Shown: one piece after another, positions 7,394 through 16,000 of the stretch
Layout of the letters: each line of letters opens with the position of its first letter
How positions within the stretch are numbered: the first letter of the stretch is position 1
Source: Gp6-AA40 sp035764385
GTDB taxonomy: Bacteria > Acidobacteriota > Vicinamibacteria > Vicinamibacterales > UBA2999
Assembly: GCA_035764385.1 (NCBI GenBank)
Contig: DASTZI010000299.1
Span: forward strand, 1 to 31,639
Reading direction: 5' to 3'
Length of the DNA: 31,639 nucleotides
Notes under the pieces: generated by a model
The model's database searches: none
The model's input: only the letters and a program-made list of their open reading frames with translations
Told to the model about the DNA's origin: nothing
Position numbers and translations under genes: made by a program

Positions 7394-9564
7394 CGACCAG
7401 CACCACCCTCGTGACGAAGTGAACCGTGTCGTGGCAATCGTACGGTGAATGTCGACCCTTTGCCTTCGCCCTCGCTCTGGAGTGTCACGGAACCGCCGTG
7501 CAACTCGACGATCTGATGCACGATCGCGAGTCCAAGACCCAGGCCGCCGATTTGCGGCGTCGACTTTAATCGGATCTGCTGGAACGGTTCGAACACCCTT
7601 GACTGGAAGGCCGGCGCTATGCCGATTCCGGAGTCCTGCACGACGATTGTCGCGGTCTGTAGGTCGCTTTTGACCGTCACGTTGATGCGTCCACCTGCCG
7701 GGGTGAACTTCAGCGCGTTCGAAAGGAGATTCCACACGACCTGCTGGAGCCGGGCCCGGTCGCCTTGTATCAGCACCGGATCCTTTTCGGTGTCGACCTG
7801 CAGCGACAAACCGTTTTCCGCAACCTTGGGCGCGACCGATTCGACGCTTTCGAGCACGAGTGTCCGAAGGTCCATCAGCTGCATCGTCAGTGTGAGCTTC
7901 CCTGAGGCGATGCGCGAGACGTCGAGCAGGTCGTAGAGCATTCGCGACACGGTCTTGGCATTACGCTCCACGGTCTCGAGCGCGTGTTCGCGACGATCGT
8001 CTGCTAATGCATTGGCCCGAAGCATCCACGTATACCCGAGGATGGCGTTCAAGGGCGTTCGCAACTCGTGTGACAGCGTCGCGAGGAAGTTGTCCTTGAT
8101 GCGGTTTGCGCGCTGGGCCTCTTCGTACGCCTGAGCGCTCTCGATCGCGAGCGCCGTGCGATCGCCAAGTTCCTGGACCAGCAGAAGATCGTCCTGGACA
8201 AAGTGACGGCCTGACTCCCCCAACACGAACGCGATTGCGCCAATCACGCCCCGCTGCCCCACCAGTGGGACGCACATGTATGAGCCGATGCCAAGGGCGC
8301 GCACGAGCCGCAGTCGCTCCTCGCTGTCGGGAAACGCCGCAACGAGCATGTCATCGGTCACTCTTCGAACGAACACCGATTGGCCTGACGTCATCACCGA
8401 GCCCGAGGCGCCGGGAGTGAACTCGATGTCCGGAAAGCGTCGCCGCAGCTCGTGAATCATCGCGCCTTTCGATTCGTCCACATGCGCGGCGGCGACACGT
8501 TCCACCTTCATGTCCTTGCCGATCAGATCGACGGCACACCAATCGGCGATGCGGGGCACAAATACCGAGACGATGTGTGACAACATCTCCTGGTAATTCA
8601 GCGGTGTCGCCAGGCACCGCAATACGTCCGCGAGGACGCCCGCCCGCACGACACGCTGGTGCTCGTCAAACAGCTCGGCGTTGCTCACTGCCGCGGCTGT
8701 CAGATTGCCCAATGCAGCCGCGGTATTCACGTCGACCTCGGAGTACCGATGCGGCATACGGTGATAGAAGACGAACGCACCCTGCCGAAGACCGTTGAGG
8801 ACCAACGGGATAATCAGCATCGAGGCAATCCCTTCCTGTATGTAGGCGTCACGTCGCGGAGCACCGGCCGGCCACTTCAATACGTCCTCCACGGTTACCG
8901 GTTCGGTGAAGTCAAGCTCGGTCTTGCCGAGCGCGCTGGTGATGCGTGCGAAGTCTGGTGACACGCCGTCGAAACCGAGTGGAAGCCAGCCTGTGTCCTG
9001 TCTCAGACGCCAGATGACGTACGCGTCAGCCGGCACGAGGTCCGCGGCGACGTGCAACGCGGCGGCGACGACGGCGGTGAGATGAGGGGTGCCGAACAGC
9101 TTCGTCGAAGCAGCCACGAGCATCAGGAGGCGGGCGTGCAGATCGGCGCGGGCGCCTTCAATCGCGGCAAGCTGAGTCTCGCGGCTTTTTCGCTCGCTGA
9201 TGTCGCGCGCGATCTTCGACGCGCCAATCACATTCCTTTCGGCGTCGAAAATCGGTGAGATGGTCAACGAAATCGGAATCACTGTCCCATTCTTGCGAAG
9301 ACGCTCGGTTTCAAAGTGGGTGACCGATTTGCCGGCGCGGATTCGGCGCAGCACTTCGTCCTCTTCACGCTGGCGATCGTGGGGAATAATCAAACGAATC
9401 GACTGCCCGATCGCCTCCTCTGCCGTATATCCGAACATCCGCTCGGCGGCACCGTTCCACGACGTCACGGTTCCGTTGAGATCCTTGCTGATGATTGCGT
9501 CGTCTGACGAGGACACAATCGCGGCGAGGTGATGGGAATTGCGATCGGAGGCGGTGATGCTCAT
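7378..9564 (-). CDS. soluble multi-sensor histidine kinase (PAS-GAF-GAF-HisKA-HATPase)
   Basis: A cytosolic protein of 728 residues from the ATG at 9564; a GTG at 9573 would add three residues. The first ~125 residues are a PAS domain (VSSSDDAIISKDLNGTVTSWN, FGYTAEEAIGQ) with a PAC-like end (ASKIARDISERK). Two GAF domains follow at about 145-300 and 310-480, then HisKA with His499 in FLATLSHELRTPLNA and a catalytic domain with N box NLLSNALKFTPAGG, G1 box VQDSGIGIAP and G2 box GGLGLGLAI. All kinase motifs are intact. No membrane segment is visible, so it should sense a cytosolic cue. There is no receiver domain and no adjacent regulator gene. It is convergent and overlapping with the membrane kinase at 4577-7393. 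Confidence 0.93.
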   Translation of the reverse strand: MSITASDRNSHHLAAIVSSSDDAIISKDLNGTVTSWNGAAERMFGYTAEEAIGQSIRLIIPHDRQREEDEVLRRIRAGKSVTHFETERLRKNGTVIPISLTISPIFDAERNVIGASKIARDISERKSRETQLAAIEGARADLHARLLMLVAASTKLFGTPHLTAVVAAALHVAADLVPADAYVIWRLRQDTGWLPLGFDGVSPDFARITSALGKTELDFTEPVTVEDVLKWPAGAPRRDAYIQEGIASMLIIPLVLNGLRQGAFVFYHRMPHRYSEVDVNTAAALGNLTAAAVSNAELFDEHQRVVRAGVLADVLRCLATPLNYQEMLSHIVSVFVPRIADWCAVDLIGKDMKVERVAAAHVDESKGAMIHELRRRFPDIEFTPGASGSVMTSGQSVFVRRVTDDMLVAAFPDSEERLRLVRALGIGSYMCVPLVGQRGVIGAIAFVLGESGRHFVQDDLLLVQELGDRTALAIESAQAYEEAQRANRIKDNFLATLSHELRTPLNAILGYTWMLRANALADDRREHALETVERNAKTVSRMLYDLLDVSRIASGKLTLTMQLMDLRTLVLESVESVAPKVAENGLSLQVDTEKDPVLIQGDRARLQQVVWNLLSNALKFTPAGGRINVTVKSDLQTATIVVQDSGIGIAPAFQSRVFEPFQQIRLKSTPQIGGLGLGLAIVHQIVELHGGSVTLQSEGEGKGSTFTVRLPRHGSLRHEGGAGRQAAA

Positions 9565-9772
9565 ATGGACCACGGCGTCGCTCTGGCCTTCGGTAGAAAC
9601 CCTGGTAGGTGTGTCTGCGCACTGTTAGTGCCACGTCAGCTCACGGTCGAGCTCGGTCGCTGGATGCGCGAACGGCGGGCTGTTCGAACGCGCCAGCGTT
9701 GTCCGCGGTCACAAAGAGGGTGCGGCGTTCCCTCGCGGGCTGAGAGTCGTGGCGGAATCGTGAGATCGCGGC

Positions 9773-10087
9773 CTACGCGCCCACGCGGGCGGCCACGTCG
9801 ATGCGGAACTCGTCGATGCGAAGCGTGAGCGCGACTTCTGTGGTGACGCTGGGGTGCTGGTACGTCACGCGAACGGTCGGCTCGGCGACGTTGATGCCCG
9901 CCTTCGCGGCGCTGAGCGCCACATGCGTGAGCAGCTCCAGAAGGCTGTGATCATCGTCCGGGACTTCGATACGGACACTTCGATCTGAAGCCACCGCGGT
10001 GACGGGACACCCGAGGCCGCGCGCATAGTCCCGGACCAGGCTGAGTACCAGATCGTTTTCGCTGACGAGCGTGACAAACAGGGTCAT
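9773..10087 (-). CDS. small protein of unknown function downstream of VKOR
   Basis: A 104-residue protein with an ATG start only 7 bp after the stop of the VKOR gene, so the two are probably co-transcribed. The sequence starts MTLFVTLVSENDLVLSLVRDY and has no signal peptide, no cysteine pair and one cysteine (GLGCPVTAV). The alternation of hydrophobic strands and one helix (HSLLELLTHVALSAAKAG) suggests a compact alpha/beta fold. The TVRVTYQHP and LTLRIDEFRIDV strands are typical of small ATPase- or ferredoxin-like domains, but I do not recognise the family. Confidence 0.6.
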   Translation of the reverse strand: MTLFVTLVSENDLVLSLVRDYARGLGCPVTAVASDRSVRIEVPDDDHSLLELLTHVALSAAKAGINVAEPTVRVTYQHPSVTTEVALTLRIDEFRIDVAARVGA

Positions 10088-10094
10088 AGGTTCG

Positions 10095-10976
10095 CTAGTT
10101 GAAGCTCGCTTTTCCGGTGAACTTTGAGGCTTCGGCCAGCTCGGCGAGCGTCAACACCTCACCGACCATGGTCCGACCGTTGATAACCCATGTTGGATAG
10201 CTCTGTACGCCGGCGATGTTGCAGGATGGCGCCTGGGGTGCATTTGGTCCAGCAGGACTGCATTCGACGTACGGAAGCCGGCGCGCCGATGCGCCGAAGA
10301 GTCGCTTCTGCTCTTGGCAGTGCGGACACCACGATGCGCCGTAGAACACGGCGCCTTCGTCGGCAAGGTGCTCCGCAAGCGCGCGAACCATCGGGTCTTC
10401 CGGGCCTTCGGCCTCGGCTTGCGGCGCCACGTAATTGGCGTGGACGAGCAGGATCACCACCGCCGCGAACGCGCCGCGAGCTGCAACCAGACGCAGCCAG
10501 GAGCGCTGCGCGTATTCGGTGGGGCGTTGCACGACCACCAACGCGAGCGTGGCGGACATCAGGCCGAGTGATGTCAAACAGTAGGGACAGGCGGACCCGA
10601 GAATCGTGAGGGATACGATCGTCAAGTAGACGCTGTAGCAGATGCCGAACAAGGCGACGGTCCACGCATACGACCAGTGCCGGTCTGCTCGCTTGACGAA
10701 TGCGATCGCCGCCAGCGAGCAATACGCCACCAGGCCCCAGACGGACGTCGGCAAACCGAGCAGCGTCGCCCAGCGGCTCGTGAGAACGAGATCGCATCCT
10801 CCGCCGGCCGGACATCCGCGCACGGCGCCGCCACTGAATGCAACCCATGAGAGGTACCCGGTCAAGGCGATGCCCAGGCCGCTCACCGCCAGGAGCGGCC
10901 AGTTGGGCGCAGCTCGGAGTGCGTGTACTTGCGCCGCGACCTTCTGTGGCCGTCGCTTTCTCGATTTGGTGCTCAT
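10095..10976 (-). CDS. vitamin K epoxide reductase-thioredoxin fusion, disulfide-bond former
   Basis: A 293-residue membrane protein from the ATG at 10976; a GTG at 10991 would add five residues. The N-terminal VKOR domain has about four to five membrane helices. Its loop cysteines lie in GCPAGGGCDL, with a conserved SRWATLLGLP segment after them, and the quinone-site motif is CPYC in GSACPYCLTSLG. A thioredoxin-like periplasmic domain follows, with active site CPHC in YGASWCPHCQEQK, the cis-Pro motif YPTWVINGR and two extra cysteines (VECSPAG, PSCNIAG). In bacteria such fusions replace DsbB plus DsbA, oxidising exported proteins and passing electrons to quinone. This fits the many cysteine-containing secreted proteins nearby. 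Confidence 0.93.
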   Translation of the reverse strand: MSTKSRKRRPQKVAAQVHALRAAPNWPLLAVSGLGIALTGYLSWVAFSGGAVRGCPAGGGCDLVLTSRWATLLGLPTSVWGLVAYCSLAAIAFVKRADRHWSYAWTVALFGICYSVYLTIVSLTILGSACPYCLTSLGLMSATLALVVVQRPTEYAQRSWLRLVAARGAFAAVVILLVHANYVAPQAEAEGPEDPMVRALAEHLADEGAVFYGASWCPHCQEQKRLFGASARRLPYVECSPAGPNAPQAPSCNIAGVQSYPTWVINGRTMVGEVLTLAELAEASKFTGKASFN

Positions 10977-11050
10977 CCTGATGCGCGTCACATACTACCC
11001 GAACCGCTTTCCGGCGTGAGTTGCAAAAATGGGAAGCAGGCAGGCGCGCA

Positions 11051-11074
11051 GACCGTGCGCCTGGGCGCACGGTC
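11051..11074. terminator. perfect inverted repeat, candidate hairpin terminator
   Basis: GACCGTGCGCC (11051-11061) is separated by TG from its exact reverse complement GGCGCACGGTC (11064-11074). It begins just after the stop of the minus-strand gene at 11080 and lies before the VKOR start. There is no adjacent T-run; a short T stretch occurs only about 20 nt further on. It could be an intrinsic terminator of weak type or an operator. Confidence 0.45.
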
Positions 11075-11079
11075 GCCGA

Positions 11080-11388
11080 TCAGCTGCGCCGCCGATCGGA
11101 TCGAATGGTCTTGCGCCGGGCGGAGGTGCGATGGCGCTTTTCCAGAGTGACGATTCCGCCGGGAGGCAGCACCGTTATTCCTCGCGTCAATTGCTCGATC
11201 GCGTATGGCGTGTCCAGCGGTATCACGAGCGCGGGATCTGACGCCGGCGGGAGTTCCTCTGCGAGGCCGTTGGTCGCGAGGTAGTGACCAAGCGTCGGAT
11301 TCACATCATAAATACTGCCTGGGACGAGACACCGAAGGCTCACGCCGTCGACAACACCCTCGCCGTGTTTGAGGATGCGCACCCGCAT
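11080..11388 (-). CDS. small protein of unknown function
   Basis: About 102 residues from the ATG at 11388 (MRVRILKHGEGVVDGVSL), chosen over an upstream start at 11436 because the longer N-terminus is unusual. The first half resembles a small beta domain: GVSLRCLVPGSIYDVNPTLGHYLATNGLAEEL. The second half holds LTRGITVLPPGGIVTLEK, and the C-terminus is very basic (KRHRTSARRKTIRSDRRRS). No signal peptide. The basic tail suggests nucleic-acid or membrane contact, but no family is recognised. It lies upstream of the VKOR operon on the same strand, separated by a hairpin. Confidence 0.6.
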   Translation of the reverse strand: MRVRILKHGEGVVDGVSLRCLVPGSIYDVNPTLGHYLATNGLAEELPPASDPALVIPLDTPYAIEQLTRGITVLPPGGIVTLEKRHRTSARRKTIRSDRRRS

Positions 11389-11510
11389 GCCTGAAAGATA
11401 CGGAATTTTGGGTACTCCTGAAAAGCACGACAGCACGTACGGTTGAGAACGACCTCGTCAACGCGCCACGGCACGCGGTGCCGGCTGAGTCGCTGGCACA
11501 ATAGTCACGC

Positions 11511-12695
11511 TTGCAATCCGTTGTTTCGTGCGCACTCGGAGTCCTTCTGCTCGCTGCGGCCAGTTTGCATTCGACACGGCGGCGCGCCGTGGCCGCCACG
11601 GTGGCATTGGGCACATGGCTGGCAATCGCTCTCATTACTCCGCTCCCAACCAATCGATTTGTGATGGGGGACGGGTCCAGCATCGTTCAGAGCCGCAACA
11701 ACTTCGACGAGATCGTCGCGCGCGGAGCCACGGTCGTGCGGTTTTCAGCCCACCTCGCGTATCGGTTGCTGGGTCGATTCGATGCGGCGCTCGGTTCGAC
11801 CGCGGACTCCCCCGTCGAGGCGTACCGGATGCTGTCGTGGCTTGCCGGTGCGGTTTTCGCAATCACGCTCTGGTTTCTGGCGGCCACTGATGGGTGGAGT
11901 GCCCGCTCGGTTCGATACATCGCGCTCGCCTTGATGGCGCCGGCGACGCTGATGTATTTCGGTTATCTCGAAGTCGGCTACTTGTCGCTAGCCGCGGCGG
12001 CGTTCCCGTTCATCGCTCGAGATCTCATCAAAGGCGACGAACTGACCCTCGGGATGCTCTTCGGAGCCATCCTCTATGGGCTGGGATCCGCGATGCATGG
12101 CATTGGATATCTGAGTATTGCCGCGCTGTTCTTCGCGGTGATGATCGCAGCTGGTCTCCCACTTCGTCGCCGCGTGGTGTTGGCTGTGGCTCTCAGCGGT
12201 GTCGCAATCGCGGCCGCCCTGATCTGGGTCTGGTACTACCTCGCTGTCCTGGGATTCGATGTGATTCCCAGTCATGCATCGGGCGGGTTCATCATGAGAA
12301 CGTTGTGGCGGCCGCGCGAAGCGGAAAGCCGAATCCTCTATCCCTTGTTCTCGATCGTCACGGCTCGCGACGTGTTCTTCAGTGGCTTGATCGCCGGCTT
12401 GCCGCTTCTGCTCGTCACACTCGTGCGCAGAAAACAATCCCCGCGCGAGGCACGACTTGCGCTGGCGTTTTCGATCCCCTGCGCGATCGCCTTCCTCCTG
12501 TTCTGGCCGCCACAAGGTATTGCGATCGAGATGGACATGATCGTGGCGCTGTTTCCGGCAGCCTTCGCACTGCTCTGGGTCTCGTCGACGTCCGTCCGGG
12601 CGAGCGTCGCCTGCGCCGCGCTACTTGTACTCGGGCATACGGTGTTCTGGTGGGTCGTTCAGAACGACCGATTCATCAATCTCATGCTCCGATAA
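11511..12695 (+). CDS. polytopic membrane protein of unknown function
   Basis: A 394-residue protein with about nine or ten membrane segments, starting at a TTG at 11511; no clear ribosome-binding site is visible, so the start is uncertain. The first helix is followed by a long extracytoplasmic loop (about residues 48-105, including GDGSSIVQSRNNFDEIV), then alternating helices, a GAMHGIGYL-like stretch (GSAMHGIGYLS), and a second polar loop with FIMRTLWRPREAESRILYP. The pattern of a first large loop and a later WPPQG-type loop resembles GT-C fold glycosyltransferases or related membrane proteins, but no diagnostic motif is present. It is divergent from the small gene at 11080-11388. Confidence 0.75.
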   Translation: MQSVVSCALGVLLLAAASLHSTRRRAVAATVALGTWLAIALITPLPTNRFVMGDGSSIVQSRNNFDEIVARGATVVRFSAHLAYRLLGRFDAALGSTADSPVEAYRMLSWLAGAVFAITLWFLAATDGWSARSVRYIALALMAPATLMYFGYLEVGYLSLAAAAFPFIARDLIKGDELTLGMLFGAILYGLGSAMHGIGYLSIAALFFAVMIAAGLPLRRRVVLAVALSGVAIAAALIWVWYYLAVLGFDVIPSHASGGFIMRTLWRPREAESRILYPLFSIVTARDVFFSGLIAGLPLLLVTLVRRKQSPREARLALAFSIPCAIAFLLFWPPQGIAIEMDMIVALFPAAFALLWVSSTSVRASVACAALLVLGHTVFWWVVQNDRFINLMLR

Positions 12696-12702
12696 GAAGC
12701 GT

Positions 12703-12738
12703 TCGTTCGAGTCGTTCGGATCGTTCGGATCGTTCTGA
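12703..12738. repeat. 9-bp tandem repeat, four units
   Basis: Units TCGTTCGAG, TCGTTCGGA, TCGTTCGGA and TCGTTCTGA run without gaps directly after the stop of the membrane-protein gene and before the end of the convergent small gene. A short GTTC/GAAC pairing with GGGAACGAGC downstream could form a weak hairpin. It may serve as a bidirectional transcription end, but there is no T-run. Confidence 0.7.
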
Positions 12739-12751
12739 GAGCGGGAACGAG

Positions 12752-13033
12752 CTATCGGGCTGTGTGTCGTGTGATCAGGTCGTCCAGTTCGTCGAGGCCG
12801 AACTTGCACAACTGCACGACTGAGGCTTGCCGGCGGTAGGCCGGCGGAAGCATATTGCGCGCCTCTTCCTTGTTTTCCACATCCACCACGATCCACGCCT
12901 TGTGGACGCCGTCACAGCAACCAAAGTCCGCGTGCGTCAGGAAATGTGAACCGGTTTCCAGCAGCACTTTGGCGGCGCGCGCGCACGCAACGACTTCCGA
13001 TTCGTGTGGAACCTCGAGGAGGAACTTGGGCAT
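12752..13033 (-). CDS. small conserved cytosolic protein, ferredoxin-like fold predicted
   Basis: A 93-residue protein starting at the ATG at 13033, with an AGGAG about 9 nt upstream. It begins MPKFLLEVPHESEVVACARA and contains HFLTHADFGCCDGVHKAWIV with adjacent cysteines 39-40, then DVENKEEARNMLPPAYRRQA. The strand-helix-strand-strand-helix-strand pattern is that of dimeric alpha/beta-barrel or muconolactone-isomerase-like proteins. The function is unknown. The upstream region has two copies of a short palindrome, one of which overlaps the start codon. Confidence 0.75.
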   Translation of the reverse strand: MPKFLLEVPHESEVVACARAAKVLLETGSHFLTHADFGCCDGVHKAWIVVDVENKEEARNMLPPAYRRQASVVQLCKFGLDELDDLITRHTAR

Positions 13034-13061
13034 GCCCAGCAGTCTCCTGTCTGGGCATGCC
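13028..13061. promoter_or_regulatory. twin GGGCATGCC palindromes around a ribosome-binding site
   Basis: The palindrome GGGCATGCCC occurs at 13028-13037, spanning the start codon of the 93-residue protein, and GGGCATGCC recurs at 13053-13061, 25 bp away, with the AGGAG site between. The arrangement could be a repressor operator or an mRNA hairpin that hides the start site by pairing of the two copies. Confidence 0.45.
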
Positions 13062-13093
13062 TAAAGTCAACGCAAAGCGGTTAGGCGACTGCG

Positions 13094-16000
13094 CTAGAAG
13101 GCGTACTTGACCCCCAGTTGGATAATGCGCGGGGCGCCGGCCTGTGTCGTGATGCGGCCGAACGTTCCCGAATTCAAATTCGCCTGCCATCCCCCGGCGG
13201 TCAGCTCGGTTCCGGGCATGCCCCAGTTGAAGGTGTTGAATAGATTGAATGCTTCGAGGCGCAGCTCCAGGTTCTGCGTCGAGACCAAACCAACCTGGCG
13301 TGTTACAGCCAGATCCACGTTCCAATAATTGGGCCCCCTCAACGCCTGGCGCATCAGGTTGCCGAAGGTCCCCGGGTCCGGCTGCGCGAATGCGGCGGCA
13401 TTGAAATAGTTCGTCAACGTCCGCGGATGCGCATACACGTCGTCGCTGACCTTGTTCACGCGCTGGTTCCGCTGCCCGTTGAGCGCGTTGTCGCGTCCGC
13501 TGATGATATCGATGCTGGTGCCCGACTGCATCGTCACGATCCCCGACGCGCGCCACCGCGACGCGAGCATGCCGAGCGCGCCGCCGCCAAGGCTGGGCGA
13601 CTCGGCGCTAAGCGTCACGCTTGCCAGGTGCCTCTTATCCTGATCGCAGTAGCCCCTATCGAACTCGGGGTCGTTCGGGTTCGTGTAGCCCGAAGCGATC
13701 TGGCTGAAGGTGTTCGGCGTTTTCGTCCCCATGCAGCGCGACAACGTGTAGTTGCCGCTCAGGCTGAGGCCACTCGACGATCGGCGCTGCACTGACAGTT
13801 TCAGGCCGCGGTATTCCTGCCAGCCGATGTCGTCATTCAGATCCAGCGTGCCGATCAACGCGGCCTCGGTGGGATTCTCCTGATACAGCGCCCGCCGGAC
13901 ATTCAGATTGGCGTTGGTCGAGCAGACCGTGTACGTCCGTCCGTCGCGCAGCGTGCAGGGCCCGAGCCCCATGTAGAGGCCAGGATTGATGGCCGTCTGC
14001 GCCCACAGCCGGTCGGAGTAGGTGCCGATATAACTCGCCGCGACTCCCCAGCTCGCGCCGATCTGCCGCTCGAAGGTGACGTTCCACGTTTGCACGCGTG
14101 GCGAGTTGATGTCGGGATTCATCGTGCCGAACGAACCAAACGCTGGGTACGCGGTGTTGCGATTGGTCACAATGGGGTGCGGATCGCCCCCGACGGCCGC
14201 GTACGGGTCGTCCATGCGCCCGGGCGGATCGGTGATGAGCGAGCGGTTGCCGAACGGCGGCGCCGAGGAGTTGATCTGGTGATAGTCGCTCGACATGAAG
14301 TCATAGCCCAGCGAGTACGACGCGCGTACCGCCATGCGGCCGTTGCCGTTCACATCCCACGCGACGCCGGCGCGCGGCGAGAAGTTCGTCCACTGTTTAT
14401 TGAGGCCTGTTTTTCCTGACGGAAAACCGTCGTCGCCGGGATAGAGAAAACCGGCGGGCGCGTTCACAAAGACTTTGCTCTTGACGCCCTTCCGGAAGTT
14501 GTCGATGTTGAAGTTGTAGACCGCGTTGTTGTCCACGTTGACACCGAAGTAGGGTTCCCAGCGGAGGCCGAGATTGAACGTCACGCGATCGGTGGCGCGC
14601 CAGGTGTCCTGCCCATAAAAGCCAGCGTAGTAGCTATGAACCGGCACGTCCTGGGGGGCGCCGTGCTCGACCGATGTGACACGGCCGAGCAGCATATCGG
14701 CCAGAGCCAGTCCCGAGGCGCTTCCGTCGAAGATCCAGATTCCCGCCGCCCGTGACGAAGAATTGTAGTGGCCGTTCCAGTACGCGACGTTGGCGCCAAA
14801 CCCTAACTGATGCGACCCGCGAACGAGCGTCAGGTCGTCAGCCGCCTGGTAAAAGTTGTTGCGGAAGAAGGCGGATGTCGAACCAGCCGGTATCTCCCAT
14901 GCACCGGGAACCTGAATCGCCATCTGCTGGCGGACGTAGGGATACAGCTTGATGCCCAGATCGCTGGGATCGAAGTACGGCGTGTTGTAGCGGTTCACCG
15001 TTGTCCGGTTGTACGCCACGCGGATAGCGTTCACCATGGAGGGGCCGAACACCATCGTGTCGCCGAGCGTCAGCGCGTGGGCGAGATTGTCGAGGCCCCC
15101 GTCGGCGGCCTTGATCACGATGTCGGAGCCACCCTGGTATGCCGGCGGCTTCTTGATGAACGTCGCCATGTAGCGGCCGAACACCGTGTGGTCCTGCGTC
15201 ATCTGGTAATCGATCCGCCCGATGCCCTGCCCTTCATTGCTGTCGGCGGTCGTCGAGTACGTAATCTGACCACAGGGATCGGTCGCCGTCGGCAGACGAC
15301 CCGCAAGCCTCATGGCGGCCGGGCTGAACAGCGCGGGATCGATCCGGTTGCCAACGAACCCGCCGCCCAGGTTGATCGTCCTGCCATTGTTGCAAGCAGG
15401 CGACGCAAATGCGGTGAAATCACCGGTCTTCATCGCGGCCGTAGGCACGAATGCAATCTGGTCGGCAGGCCGGAAACGCAGCGTAGTGCCCTGATAACCT
15501 CCAAAGAAGAACAGCTTGTCGCGCATGATCGGACCACCGATCGTGCCGCCGAACTGATTGCGCTTCAGGCCATCGTCCTGGCGCTTGCCGTCCTTGATCA
15601 CGGCAAACGGGCTCGTCGCGTTCAAGCGGTGATCGCGCAGGAATTCGAACCCGATGCCATGAAGGTTGTTGGTGCCGGATTTTGTGACGGCGTTCACCGA
15701 CGCGGCGGCGTGCATCCCGTTCTGCGCGGATAACCCGCTCGTTTGCACTCGAAATTCCTGCAGCGCGTCTGGGAACGGCATCGGGAGGTTCACGTTACTC
15801 TGCGGGCTGTTATGTGTCGCACCATCGAGTAGATAGCCAACGCCGATGGGCAGGCCTCCGGCGACGGAGATGGTCACCCCGCCAGGAAAGTTTCGAGTAC
15901 CGACGACGCCGGTCTGGACGGCCGCACCGGCCAGCACGATCAGATCGGTCACCTGTCGCCCCTGCAGCGGGAGCTCCACGATTCGCTCGTTGTCGATGAC

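Noticed and set aside
11894..12823. 309-codon plus-strand frame overlapping the membrane protein gene
   Set aside because: It is in another frame of the polytopic protein and is rich in Arg and Ser without hydrophobic segments.
14810..15733. Open frame of 307 codons on the plus strand inside the TonB gene
   Set aside because: It is the antisense shadow of the GC-rich receptor gene; the product is rich in Arg, His and Val with no domain.
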